A stretch of 64,000 nt of DNA, from NCBI RefSeq assembly GCF_014905175.1, contig NC_057793.1, positions 14,918,869-14,982,868 on the forward strand, read 5' to 3'. Shown here in pieces: positions 31,486 to 43,100 of this stretch. The position numbers and the translations under genes were made by a program. Position 1 is the stretch's first letter. Every line of letters starts with the position of its first letter. The notes below the pieces were generated by a model. It saw nothing but the letters and a program-made list of their open reading frames with translations, was not told where the DNA came from and made no database searches. Origin of the DNA: Aphidius gifuensis. Its lineage: Eukaryota > Arthropoda > Insecta > Hymenoptera > Braconidae.

Positions 31486-31705
31486 CTTTCATGTTGTTGA
31501 CTTTTTAAGAAATATCCTCATAACATTTGCCAAAAATATGCATAATAATAATAACGCAAATAATAATATTAGTACTTAATCTTTTATTGTTCATTGCTAG
31601 AACGTATTTGGAACATATTCGGGAAATTTAGGACATTCATCTATGAATGATCATATATGAATAGATAATAATATAAGTAAGGTATTAGAATATGGTAATG
31701 TAAAT

Positions 31706-31713
31706 ATATAAAT

Positions 31714-31747
<34 letters not shown>
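31706..31747. repeat. (TA)n microsatellite
   Basis: Nearly pure TA dinucleotides, interrupted once by AATAT. Confidence 0.9.
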
Positions 31748-31759
31748 GTAACGAAATTT

Positions 31760-32827
31760 ATTATTTTGCTGGTTCTCGAAATAATGTTTTGTTCTCGTTA
31801 CTCCCATGGCTGTTGGCTTTCGAGATAACCAACATGGCTCCCCCCTCCCCCCCGGTGATTCAAAGGAAGATGGTAAGAAATCCTCGTTGTAAACCTTGGC
31901 CGATAGTTCTCGCCGTGCAGGTCAGAAAATCGGTTACAAAATGGCTCCCAACGCGGGGCCTGCCGTGAAAAGGGGGTTACCTACTGAGGCTGATATACAA
32001 TAAAAGCTTAGTGAGTGGTTACCCTGTGTATAAAACTAGTGACTGGATACCATTGTTACCGATCGTTACATTGAACAAGATGGCTACCGTTTAAACGAAA
32101 ATTCAAATTTAAATTTTCAAACTTTTCCCGTCATAAGAGAATAGTTTACAGATATTCTAACAGATGTCGCAAGGTGCAAAACCTATAAGATTAGACAAAT
32201 GGACGACTCATTTTTTGATTAGCTTACGCCATCAGAAGTTGTCTGGGTTCTCGTTTATGATTGGCCCGCACTCTTCATCGGTCGAATAAAGCCAGGAGTT
32301 GCGCAGAAGCTAATTATTAGTTCTCAAAGGAAGTAGAGGAAGGGATACTGGCGTATAAAAAGAGCTGTCTCAGCCAAAGCATTATCGTCTTGGTTCCCTT
32401 ACGAATTGGTTCTCTACCTTGAATAGGCTCTCTGACATGGATCTAGTTATGTTCTCGAAAGTAATGGTATTCGATTAGCTGAATAAATGGTTCTCTGGTT
32501 ATCTTTTATTTCCTAAGGTTAGAGGTTGAAAATGGTTCTCGTTCGAAATATCATATTTTCGATATTAGCTCTTGTATAGTTGATCGTTCACTTATAGATA
32601 ACGGATCTCTTATAGTTTGGTTCTCGCCGCAATTAAGACTTAGCGTGGAAGTCTTGCCACTTCCACTCAGAATACCTATTAAATCAAGTGATACGTCATT
32701 CAAATTCGAATGATTACAATTTCCAATAAAACTCACTTTCGCGTTCCCTATCAATAAATCTGAAGGACAATTATTAAAATGTTTAGATGTTTTACTCGAT
32801 ACATCCTGTTTCTCACATGGTCAGTTA
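31760..32827. other. Unassigned region with recurrent GGTTCTCG
   Basis: No convincing ORF. The octamer GGTTCTCG or a one-base variant recurs at about 31771, 31791, 31914, 32246, 32408, 32451, 32489, 32534 and 32619, all on the plus strand. A G/C-richer stretch (31830-31860, CTCCCCCCTCCCCCCCGG) is also present. Function unknown. Confidence 0.3.
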
Positions 32828-33170
32828 TGTATTAATTTTACTAGTGATTGTATTGATTTCGAAATATTATTTTAATTAATTTAATAATTAAATTCAAGGG
32901 AAATTCGCTGAGACAAGATAGATGTGTATAGTATCAAGGTTCCAACGCAACTAACTTGATTAACGGCCCAATCGATGCCCGAGAAAAACCGCTCATCCTG
33001 AGCCGTGCGTCGATACGGTGCATACCAATTAGCACTGGACACAACGATCGGTCGACGGATTCTCTTTGCACAAAATTTTATTCTGCCTTTGCTTCATTTT
33101 CTAGTTTCCTCTCTCTCTTCTCTCCCATCTCCACGTTCTAACGAAACATGTTTCTCTCGTTGAGAGAGTA
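32828..33170 (+). repeat. Dispersed repeat, copy 1
   Basis: This matches 62007-62500 in the same orientation: ATTAATTTTACTAGTGATYG, ATAGATGT.TATAGTATC.AGG, CCAACGCAACTAACTTGA, GCATACCAATTAGCACT and GCACAAAATTTTATT. A pyrimidine-rich tail (TTTCTAGTTT.CTCTCTC) follows. The copies differ by many substitutions and an insertion, so they are old. Confidence 0.8.
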
Positions 33171-33900
33171 AACGATCAACTAATAAGTTTTAATATAAAT
33201 GGTATTTTCATACATTTTAGCAAACAATCATGATTTATCTAACAGTTGCGATGTGCTAATGCACCCGTGGCATCACATTACTAAGTGTACTTGATTCAGT
33301 GAAAGGCTCAGGAAAACCACGGTCAAACCTGACCAGTGCACTATAATGAACTAATTACAATATAAATTCTACGTCAAATTTAAATCTCGAAAATGATTAT
33401 ATACAAGCAGTCTTTATATTGAATGTATATGATATTCTTGAATGACTGGGGTATGTTCATAATATATTTAATATTATTATTATGATGAATTATTATAACC
33501 CTTTTTTTCATCTTTTAACCAGACATTCATAAATTAATAATGATTGATGATTGACCTGTAACAGATTTGACATCTTCTTTTTTTGTCCATACATCAACGT
33601 TGTAGCCGTTTTGTTTTTTAATTCGTCCAGTTAATGTGTTGTTTCAAGTGCCAATTTAATATGGATATCATAATTATGTGACTGACTTGTTATTAATAAA
33701 GGTAAGATATTTGGATATTATACATCATATTAGATACATAAAAATAGTGTGAATCATGAAAATTTGGTTGTGTTTTTCGATTCTTTCAACTATACACCAG
33801 GAAGGTTATTTTTCTTGTTATTGTGTTCGTGTTTTCACTTTAATTTTATAAAGTCGATTATTAAAATTAGAATAATCTCAAAGCAATAAAGATATTGATT
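33171..33900. other. No recognised content
   Basis: AT-rich sequence with no ORF above background and no clear repeat. A short part near 33240-33310 is less AT-rich but matches nothing I recognise. Confidence 0.3.
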
Positions 33901-33904
33901 TTTT

Positions 33905-34500
33905 AAGAATATGTTTTATACTAAAAGACAGTAGTTGTATTTAGTTTTTTTTTATTTCTTTTTTACACATAAAAATTTGTCTGGGAAGATTAAATAAGAA
34001 AACACCAACACAATGACCAGTCAATTCTCTAAACTACAACTATCAGTAGAATTAATAAATTAAAAATATGTAATACGATTTTATTTTTTTTTATTTATAC
34101 CGAAAAACGTTAGCTTTGATTTTTTATTATTTTTTTTTTCTTTATTGTTACACATAATTATTCATGTGTCATTGTGTTGGTTCCGGTATACTTTAATTTT
34201 CCAAGTTACTTTTTGAAATAATAATAATCTGTAAAACTTATAATTTATAAATTATTAATCGATTTTTTGATATTTTTCATACTAAAAGACAGCAGTTGTA
34301 TTTACTTTGTTTTTATTTTCACACGTAAAAATTTGTCTGGGAAGATTAAATAAGAAAACACCAACACAATGACAAGTCAATTCTCTAAACTACAACTATC
34401 AGTAGAATTAATAAATTAAAAATATGTAATACGATTTTTTTTTTTTTTATCTATACCGAAAAACGTTAGCTTCGATTTTTTATTATTTTTTTTTTCTGTT
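33905..34500 (+). repeat. Direct repeat pair of about 235 bp
   Basis: 33911-34145 and 34273-34495 share ACTAAAAGACAG.AGTTGTAT, AAAATTTGTCTGGGAAGATT, CACCAACACAATGAC, CTACAACTATCAGTAGAATT and ACCGAAAAACGTTAGCTT. The intervening 125 bp carries partial relatives, so this is a tandem duplication with a decayed spacer. It lies just upstream of the Mutator-like coding remains and may be their 5' untranslated or terminal region. Confidence 0.85.
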
Positions 34501-35273
34501 TTTTCTGATTTTTTGATATTATTTATGTTAAAAAACGGTAGTTTTATTTTTAATAATGCAAAAAAAGCTAATTGTTATATTATTTTAAAAAACTTGACAT
34601 GTGAAAAATTTTTTTCAACAAAATAAAATTGACGGTAATTTTGTCATAGTTTTGCAGGTCTTTAATACCAAAAAAATAGTAAATGTTGAATGTTAAGAAT
34701 GTATGGAAGACATGGGTTCTCGAAAAAAAATAAAGCTCGATTCACCAAACGTTTTAGCTGAGAAAATCATTAAATTTTTAAAAGATAAAAATATCAAGGC
34801 AACCTGGCAGATGATATGTTCTCAAACCATTAGAAAAAAATAGTCTGTATGGATAGATATAGCAAAAAAAAAAAAGTAATCGTGCGTCAGTCAATACTTT
34901 AGCGTCTCATCTTTTTCGATCATTCGATGTTCACAAGAACGAAGTCACAAATATTATATTAAATAATTTTAGCACTGAGCTAGGTACAGATAATTCACAT
35001 GCAATACCAAAAACCAAAACTTGTTGTATAGACACACTATTAGAACCAGCTAGTATCGAACAGTAATCAAACAGTAATAGCTGAAATTCTTTTTGCGCAA
35101 AAAAAAATAAAAATAGATTATAATTTACCAAATTCTCCACAAACTTCTTCTCTTATTCCAACTACTTACGTCAGTACAACAACTCAGATTCACTCACATT
35201 TAACACACTCACCAAAAATAAATGATGGCGAAGGATCAAAAACAAATCATTTATCACTATATCCGAAATCAAC

Positions 35274-35545
35274 TACAAACTCACAATCGAATGACTATGA
35301 CATGTCCCAGACATCAACATATTCATATCGTGATCTCTATGACATATCTTAATCACCTACAAGCTCACAATCAAATGACCATGACATGTCTCAGTCACCA
35401 ACATATTCACATCGTGATCGCCATGACATATCTCAATCACCTACAAGCTCACAATCAAATGACCATGACATGTCTCCGTCACGAACATATTCACATCGTG
35501 ATCACTATGACATATCTCGGTCACCTTAAAACTCACAATCAAACG
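35274..35545 (+). repeat. 84-bp in-frame tandem repeat
   Basis: Three full units and part of a fourth start at about 35274, 35358, 35442 and 35526 (ctcacaatcaaatgaccatg, acatgtctc, caacatattcacatcgtgat, catatctcaatcacc). Read in the frame TCA CAA TCA AAT the product is Ser/His/Asp-rich (DISQSPTSSQSNDHDMS), which fits a disordered spacer in the element's protein. At 84 bp the unit keeps frame. Confidence 0.85.
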
Positions 35546-36208
35546 ACAATAATCGATTATCTAAAATCTCAAATTGTACAGAAAAAAAATTAAAATGACG
35601 ATCACGTTAAAAAATTGTCTCAAGGGTTTACTACACCTAAATCAACTCACACCAACCTTGTTATATTTTCAAAAACCAAAAAAAATTCAGAAAATCTTGA
35701 GATCATAAAATCAAAAGATCTTACAGATGAAGATGATGATTTGAATAATTCCCAGGTTCACACTGTAACGGATCCAAATCTTGTTTTTGAAAATGTAAAG
35801 TTCATAGATCGATGTAAACTCCCTGAAAAGTGTGTGGTTTTCGTTGTATACCAAATTAAGTCAACGCTTTCTACGAAAAAATACTCTAATCATTCCATGA
35901 CGAATCCGGAAACTATATTTGGTGATCCTGAATATATTGATGACTTTCAACTCCTAAAAAGTTGTACGGTCTTGGTAAAAATTCACACTGATAATATAAA
36001 AACTTCAGTACAGTCTTGAGATACTACATTAAATAAAAAAGAGTTTTTAAACATTCCACAGTCGTTTTGAAAATTATATTGGCAACCCGGAAAGTCTAAG
36101 CTGACGCCTCGTGACCTGAAAAGTGATTGGCATGATGATTTTCAAATAATATTTCAAGAAAAATTTCCACTTTGTGTTTTGATATTTAAAGATCATAAAT
36201 GTGAACCA

Positions 36209-37230
36209 AATAGTCCGTGAGTAGGCTGCAAAAATCCTAAACAGAACCATATGTTACTAAAATACATTCAATGGTAGTCCTCGAGACCCAGAACACGTTG
36301 CATCTATTGGCTTCCGTTTTAATGACCTGCCGTTCACAGGTAAGCCAGGTAAAAATTTGATAATTTAAACAACTCTTCCGCACATAATTTTTTATCAAGT
36401 ACTTTTAATTTTATTGTATTAACTTAATTTTAAAATGGCTGCCTTATCAATTACCATCCGGCCGAGATATTAATTTTTGAAAATTGAAAAAAACATGAAT
36501 TTTAAAACACGTTATAAGTGGCAGCCGAGCTAGGTTATTTTTTTTCAATATATTTTAAATATAAAAAAAACTTGGCTGCCAAAAAAATAATTGTTAAAGT
36601 GGTTAAAAAAATTATTAAAAATTAAATTGAATTGTAGAGTAATGCGGGAAAAAATAATAGAGTGGTGGGGAGTTTTGTATCTTTCTTTTCTCGATAGTTG
36701 TCTTTTTCTAATATAAACTCCAAGCTGACTGCCAAACTCCCCACCACTCTATTATTCTCGCGCCACTCTGTAATCCCCATACCGCTCAACCACCGCATTA
36801 CTCTACAATTTAAATTTTATAATTTAATTTTTATTAATTTTTTTAACCACTTTAACAATTATTTCTATGGCAGCCAAGTTTTTTTTATATTTAAAATATA
36901 TTGAAAAAAAATAACCTAGCTCGGCTGCCACTTATAACGTGTTTTAAAATTCATGTTTTTTTCAATTTTCAAAAATTAATATCTCGGCCGGATGGTAATT
37001 AATAAGGCAGCCATTTTAAAATTAAGTTAATACAATAAAATTAAAAGTACTTGATAAAAAATTATGTGCGGAAGAGTTGTTTAAATTATCAAATTTTTAC
37101 CTGGCTTACCTGTGGACGGCAGGTCAATTAAACGGAAGCCAATAGATGCAACGTGTTCTGGGTCTCGAGGACTACCATTGAACGTATTTTAGTAACATAT
37201 GGTTCTGTTTAGGATTTTTGCAGCCTACTC
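36209..37230. repeat. 1-kb palindrome inside the Mutator-like gene
   Basis: Arms 36209-36672 and 36733-37230 are near-perfect inverted copies (GTGAGTAGGCTGCAAAAATC left; GATTTTTGCAGCCTACTCAC right) around a 60-bp spacer. The right arm has an extra 35 bp near 36765-36800. CCG flanks both ends at best, so the target duplication is unconvincing. The outer left arm can be read as coding continuous with the upstream protein (GCKNPKQNHMLL) and has a donor-like CAG|GTAAGC. The palindrome may therefore derive from inverted duplication of the host element rather than from an inserted MITE. Confidence 0.75.
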
Positions 37231-37232
37231 AC

Positions 37233-39000
37233 CGTCTAAAAACTGTTCAATAAAAATCCATCATATTTTCAGTGTACTGCTCACTGTAAACACACAGGGT
37301 GTGCTTCATATACATTTCATGTATGTAGCGAAATCATTGAACCGTTCAAAGATACAGTTTGCATTGTAAATGGCAAGGAATGATTATTCACACAGACGAA
37401 AGACGGCGCAGATTTATAAGACAATATAAACGCAAGAATATTCAAGGGTTGTTACGAGGGAAAACTCCATATCAATTAGAGTCAATGATGATACGAAACG
37501 GAGAGAAAACACAAATAATAGGCGGTAATTTAAATAATGTAATTGACAAGCAGACATTACAAAAAATATCCAGTGAAGTCAGCATTGAAAAATTAATTGA
37601 TAAAGATTTAATAACCGCATTGTATAAATTAAAAAATATGTATTCATTATCTTGGCCGGGAGATCATGCACCAGGCTATATACAGGCAATTGGTGTCGAT
37701 CCGTTTTATGTTATTCTTTTCACAGAATGTCAAATCAATTATTTGTTGTCTTTAAAACCAGGCACAAGGATATTATTTGTTGATGCAACAGGGACAATAA
37801 TCGAAACTCCTTCGTGGATTAGTAAAGTTATTTATAATTACAAATTAGTACTACAAGGCACCAAGGACTGTTGCGCAATAACTATAGCCTAGTTTATCTC
37901 ATCTGAACACACAACTAACGCCTTATCACTTTTTTTATCTCGTTTCATGTTTATATTAAAAAAAAAAGCTTTACCTAATTTTAACATAGATTTAATTCGT
38001 ACCGATTGTAGTTTTCCTCTGATGTACGCAATTAGTTCAACAGTAAATGAAGTTTCGCTTTTACAATATCTGCATGATCGATTTGAAGAAGAAACATTCA
38101 AAAAACCAGAACAAAATATTACTGTTCAACATATTTGTTCTTCACATATTATAAAAGCGATTGCAAAAAAAAACACCAGATTTTTATCGTGACATAAATA
38201 ACAATGATACTAATACCAACGTCGAGTTGATCACATCAAAAAAAAAATCAAATAAGATAGAAATTGAAAAAACAATGCAAGGAAAAGTTAAAAATGTTAA
38301 TAATGAAAATAATATTAGTACTGAGAATAAGAAAAAAACAACAAAAAAAGAAAAAAAGAAAAAGTATACTCAATTTAAAAAATTTTTACTAAACTCTATG
38401 CAGTTACTCATTCATTTAGAGATGTTGGAATGTGTCGCCGAAATCGTGAAACATATTGTTGTCGTTTTTGATTTTCCGTATCAAGTTAAAGAATTTGCAG
38501 ACAGTTTTGATTTTTTGAGTAAAAAAGATGTAGATTTAGATGAATACCGTAACTTAGTAAGTGATATTTGCAATAACGAAAACGATAACTCAAGCGTAAT
38601 CAATGACATAATTACACAAAAGAGTCAAGTAGTCGATGAAAATTTAAATAGTAACTTAAAGTGTTCAAATCAAGACATAAATTCATTGGTTTTATATTAT
38701 GATGCTGATATACCGGGTGTGCGCAAAGAATCACCATTTTATATATACTTCAATAATGTTTGCCATTCAGTAAAATCACAAATAGTTGTACCACAAAATA
38801 GTGTTCCCAATGAACAATATCCTGAAAAATTTACGAACCATTTATTTAATTTTTTATTACCATATTACGCGTTGTGGTCTGCTTTAGTTTTGAAACGTTT
38901 GGGTTTCAGTCGTGGTTCAAATGCTTCTATAGGGAATTCTTAGAAGCATTTGAAGAGAAATATCTTAGGATCAAATTTGAAGCTATCCACACAAGTATAT
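37233..39000 (+). pseudogene. DDE transposase-like region of the Mutator-like element
   Basis: Before 37359, in another frame, Cys/His spacing like a small zinc finger is visible (CTAHCKHTGCASYTFHVC). Then come a helical basic segment (RRRRFIRQYKRKNIQGLL), HAPGYIQAIGVDPFYVILFT and FVDATGTIIETPSW. After a stop near 37890 the frame continues with PNFNIDLIRTDCSFP and HICSSHIIKAIAKK. A Lys-rich insert (38210-38370) precedes FNFLLPYYALWSALVLKR and SNASI. Defects are a shift at 37355, a stop at 37890, a shift near 38165 and a stop at 38941. Confidence 0.55.
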
Positions 39001-39348
39001 ATACGAGAAACCGAACCTTATATTATGACTGACTTGGCGAATAGAGGTTGTAGCTTCAAGACATTGAAAAACCATCAGGATACAGGTATTAAAAGAGATG
39101 CTGATATGTATGAAGTTGAAACATTTCAGCCGGTAAAAAAATATACAAGAAAACTTCGCTACTTTACGACTGAATCAAAGCTGACTCGTCAATCAATCGG
39201 TTTACAAGTTGATAATGAATGTTTTTATAATAAAGATGATATTGATACGGAGAAAAATATAATTTCAAAAAGTGTTGAAGTTATTAACAATAAAAGTCAA
39301 TCACCAACTTGTTTTGAAAATAAAGAAAGAAATACACCAGAATATCCA

Positions 39349-39745
39349 AAGTTACTTGACATTTCCGAATTATGTTACAGTTATCCTCCTAGTTTTCCAA
39401 ATTCAAAAAAAATTATTTATAAACTCGAAATAACAAAAGAGAGTTGGCAAAAATTAGAAGATAATGTTTGGCTTAATGATATAATAAATTCATTTTTCAA
39501 GATTGTGCGAGATTCAGCAAAGGCATCAAACATGAACGTATTAGTTTTCGAACCTTTTTTAGCTCTTTTGAACCTTCAGGTCTATCAATCGGTTATAAAA
39601 TTTGGCTTGGAAAAAATGATAATTGGAATCATGATGTATGGCTAACGCCTATAAATGAATGTAACAGTCATTGGTCACTCCTTATTATTATTCCTGGATC
39701 CAAAAAATTTATTTATCTTGACTCTTTACATTTTATCATGGGTTA
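39349..39745 (+). pseudogene. First ULP1/C48-like protease region, incomplete
   Basis: VWLNDIINSFFKIV matches the substrate-side W-L-N/D-D motif of ULP1 proteases. After TAA 39643 the frame goes on with NSHWSLLIIIPG (His) and KKFIYLDSLH (Asp). The catalytic Cys block is not found before the Ser/Glu-rich tail, so this copy of the domain is truncated. Confidence 0.6.
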
Positions 39746-40159
39746 AATTAATACCAATAAAATATCAGTGATGTTTCATGTTCAGACTATAACTCAGGTA
39801 TCTAATCAGATAAATATCTAATAATATAAGGCGTGCGAAAATCAGATAAAGAACATAAAGTTATAGACGATAGTGTTAGAAAATCCTTTGATCGGTTTAT
39901 ACCAACAATTAAAAATCCTTCAAAAAAAACCGAAAAAATTACTATCAGTTTAGAACCACCATCCCACTCTTCAAGTACGATTGAATATTGTTCTTCATTA
40001 CTTTCTTCTATAACAAAAGTAACAGCTCGTGAAGAACCTGATCTAAGTTGCAAGACGGAAGATGAAGATGTAAGTAATGAAGTTGAAACTGAAGAAGAAA
40101 TCAAAGAATTAGAAGTTGGTGTGAAAAAAAATTTAGTAGGTTTTATTGACATTTTTAAG

Positions 40160-40165
40160 GAAGAA
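40160..40165. repeat. Polinton target-site duplication, left
   Basis: GAAGAA precedes the TIR start AGTAGTTATATAGGG. It is repeated at 53930-53935 after the other TIR. Six bases is the known duplication size for Polinton/Maverick integrases. Confidence 0.88.
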
Positions 40166-40365
40166 AGTAGTTATATAGGGCCGGTTTAAGGCCATGGTGA
40201 GGGGGTGAAGCTTGGTCAAGGGGGCAGGGGTCGGGGATCAGAGGCTAGGTCGGGGGTAGGGGGGCAGAAATCTCGAAGTTTCTAGAACTTTCGAGATGCA
40301 TCTAGAAGTTTCTAGAAACTTCCAAAATGACGTCATCGAGCATTCTAGAATGTTCTTCAATACGA
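40166..40365 (+). repeat. Polinton left terminal inverted repeat
   Basis: About 200 bp, around 95% identical to the complement of 53731-53929. It has a G-rich part (40198-40265) and stacked short palindromes (TCTAGAAGTTTCTAGAAACT, TTCTAGAA) with TGACGTCA-like sites. Confidence 0.93.
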
Positions 40366-40369
40366 CGTC

Positions 40370-41600
40370 AGGCTCAAGATGCTTCTGTGTGACGTCATCT
40401 AAATAATTGATAATAATATCAAATATTCAAGAATAATAATAGTGATAAATGATAACAATAATTAATCAATAAATATATAATAATTAAAAAAATAAATAAA
40501 AAAATATTAATGTATAATCGTAATAATCAATAAATAATTAAAAAATAATATTACATGTGACCTTGAAAGTATTTTTTAAATTTTTTAAAAACGAGAAAAT
40601 ATAAAAAATGTATCAATGGAGAGAATATGAGTAAGAAGGTAGCTGACGATGCGTTCCCCACTCTATCCGTGAGAAACATTCATGTGCCCACTCCCACAGT
40701 ATGTACAACCCACCCACTACATTGCGTGACCGCTCCTCCCGTACAAATGAATGCAATTAAAAAATAAATGCAATCAAAAAAAATAAATAGCGTAAGCACG
40801 TTACTCGATTGTTATATTAGAGGCCCGTATAATTTCCGATGAGATGTCTCATATGTCAATTGAGTAGCCTTGAAATATCAGTATGTTGTTGACTTAATAA
40901 TTTTTAATAGGCGGAATAAAATAGAATATTATAATTACTAGCAAATAACTAAAAATCAGGAAAGCAGATTAATATTAGAAGACTGTGATAATTTCCGATA
41001 AAAAATAGCCTTCGATCAATCCAGAAACTGAAATATTAATCTGCCTACGTGATTTTTAAATTATTTAAACTGATAGTCATATGAGAAAGCGCAGAAGTCT
41101 CATATGACAATTGAAATAAAATATATTTGAATATTGTCGGCAAATTGTTGACTACCTTATTTTGTAGATAATGAGTAACCTTGAAATATAAAATGTGCAT
41201 CGCAAAAATACTGAAAAAAAAATCACGTAGGCGGATTAATATTTCAAGATTGTTTGATTATTACATTTTGAAGACCATAATATGTTTTCAATGAATATAT
41301 TTTCATATGATAGTTAAACAGTTTCGAAATATGATTTTAAAATCTATTTACTCAATAATGTTTAAATATGCGAAATAGAAAAAAGTTTAATAATTCTTCT
41401 TAAATAAAAAAATCACGATTGATCAGCCGAGAAACTTTGAAATATTAATCTGCGTTCGTGATTTTTAGACTTTCCAAACTGATTGTCATATGAGTTTCCT
41501 GCACTCATATGACGTTTGGAATGAATTTATTTGAATATTGTCAACAACCTGTTGACTTTCCATATTTTTTTGATAACGATCCCCTTTTTTCTATACCCTC
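40370..41600 (+). other. Non-coding left control region of the Polinton with a diverged direct repeat
   Basis: No ORF. Two related blocks of about 170 bp (40990-41160 and 41405-41560) each contain GAAATATTAATCTGC, CGTGATTTTTA, ATTGTCATATGAG-like hairpins (CATATGA paired with TCATATG), and TTTGAATATTGTC followed by GTTGAC. A third fragment is inverted near 41220-41255 (ATCACGTAGGCGGATTAATA). It lies upstream of a TATA box, as an enhancer would. Confidence 0.5.
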
Positions 41601-41608
41601 TTTCTTTC

Positions 41609-41617
41609 TATATAAAG
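41609..41617 (+). promoter_or_regulatory. TATA box of the left Polinton promoter
   Basis: TATATAAAG lies about 90 bp before ATG 41700, preceded by a pyrimidine-rich stretch and followed by an A-rich leader (AAAAAATACAAAATG). No other strong TATA-ATG arrangement is seen at this end. Confidence 0.6.
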
Positions 41618-41699
41618 ATCTACAAGTTATTCCTCCCATCATTACTTAATTTAACGTTGCTCAATTAACATAACAAAAGAAAAGAACAAAAAATACAAA

Positions 41700-43100
41700 A
41701 TGTCAGGGTAAGTGAATATTGTAATTTTTTTTAAACTGTTTAAATGAGAAGTTCTCTTTTTTAATTTTGTTTTTTTTTTAATTATTTTAAAAAGTGTTTC
41801 AAAAGTGTTTAAATATTCTTTTTATTTTTATTTACGTTTTTTTTTTTTACAGTGACTGAAAGTGGATTAATCGTTTTCTGTGAATGAATAATTTAAGTTG
41901 ACAATTAGTTTTTTAATTTTCTCAAATTTATTGAATGAAATTCTTTAGTTTTAAAATGTGATTGATATTTAGTTTTTCTTAAGAAAAGTGATTGAGTGAT
42001 TGAATAAAATTTTTTTAGTTTCGATATTGTAAATATGTTTATAGTACTTTATTTTTTTATTTTTTTGAGAGAATGTTTATAATTTCCATTGTTGTGATAA
42101 AAGAATATGATTGATATTCAAAATTTTTTTTATAAGAAGTAATTAAATGGAAAATACGTTTTTAAGTTTTAAATGATTTTTTCATTGGATGATGCGTGTG
42201 CTTTTTCAAATTTTCGAATGAATGACTGAAAATGAGTAGTTAAATGGCTAAATTGTAGGAAACTAATTAAATAGCTAATGCATTTTTAAATTTGACATGA
42301 TTTATTGTTTTTTGAATGATAAGTAGTTGAATGGCTTAAATTGTAGGAAAGTTATCAAATAGAGAATGCATTTTTGAATTTCAAATTATTTATTTTGTTT
42401 TTGAGTGTACTTTAAAAAAAAAAAAGTTTTATTGATTGAAAACAAAATTATGTAAAAACACAATATCAGCGGTCCATAGTAAACTGTATATTTGTAAAAA
42501 ATTTTTTTTATCATTTGATAAAAAAAAAACGTTCTGTAGAAGTGATTCAAAATGAGTACGTTCGATTTATGCGCGCAGATGGCAAAGTTCCAGTGATTCT
42601 TTCAAGAATTCCGTGTACGTTCTTAACGTACATGTGCCGCTTTAATAATCGTACAATGCTCGTTTTCGATCCGGATTCGAATTATCGGTGGCTACAATGC
42701 TCGTTGAATAACATACAAAGTTTACTTATTTGCATCGCATTGTGTTTGCATATAACTTTCAATTAAATAATTACGATAATAAATTAATTTTTCTTTTTTG
42801 AAAAATTCGTGATTTCCAAAAAAAAACAATCGATTAGTTAGTGTATGGTTGTGATTTTTTTTTTTCATGATTGAATGGCAGTCATTATTAATTATTAATT
42901 ATTAATTCATTCATTATTTTTTTTTTTTTTGTATTTGAATAATTAAAATTTTTGGTTTCAGACTCCAAGTTCTTTATGTGGATGACGAAGATCCAACCAT
43001 CAGGGCTTGGATTCCCGCTGAACGGCTACATGAAGTAGATAATGAAACTTTGCTTTTCATTATCAAAATTTCAAGAAGAAAGCAAAAAGAGCAGTTGTGA
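41700..43100 (+). pseudogene. Intron-containing N-terminal ORF leading into PolB
   Basis: ATG 41700 starts an 8-base coding exon ending at a consensus donor (TCAGG|GTAAGT, 41708). The acceptor at 42960-42961 (TTTTTGGTTTCAG) joins it in phase to an exon open to TGA 43098-43100, giving about 48 codons (exon 2 contains VLYVDDEDPTIRAW). The PolB frame (43097 on) overlaps this exon end one base out of phase, so the two were probably one ORF before an indel near 43080. A nearer acceptor at 41851 would give a stop after four codons. The intron holds a weak 83-codon ORF (42515-42766), not recognised. Confidence 0.5.

Larger units (their letters stand above)
34703..40165 (+). pseudogene. Mutator-like element coding remains, left part (transposase and first ULP1 region)
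   Basis: Broken open frames follow one another on the plus strand. They are an N-terminal piece from ATG 34703 (46 codons to TAG 34841), fragments to 35160, a repeat-rich segment, 35615-36019, and after a palindrome the transposase-like ORFs 37359-38943. Then come 38950-39645 and the Ser/Glu-rich 39833-40165. The transposase-like part has ILFVDATGTII (candidate first Asp), IDLIRTDCSFP (candidate second Asp), HICSSHIIKAIAKK, and SNASI where the last acidic residue would be expected. The last piece is cut by the Polinton and resumes at 53930. I compare it with Mutator-like elements carrying ULP1 proteases; superfamily is tentative. Confidence 0.6.

Noticed and set aside
36698..36904. 68-codon ORF at the centre of the palindrome
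   Set aside because: Lies across spacer and arm of an inverted repeat; no coding pattern.
39802..40152. 116-codon Ser-rich minus-strand ORF
   Set aside because: Antisense of the Ser/Glu-rich spacer of the Mutator-like protein.
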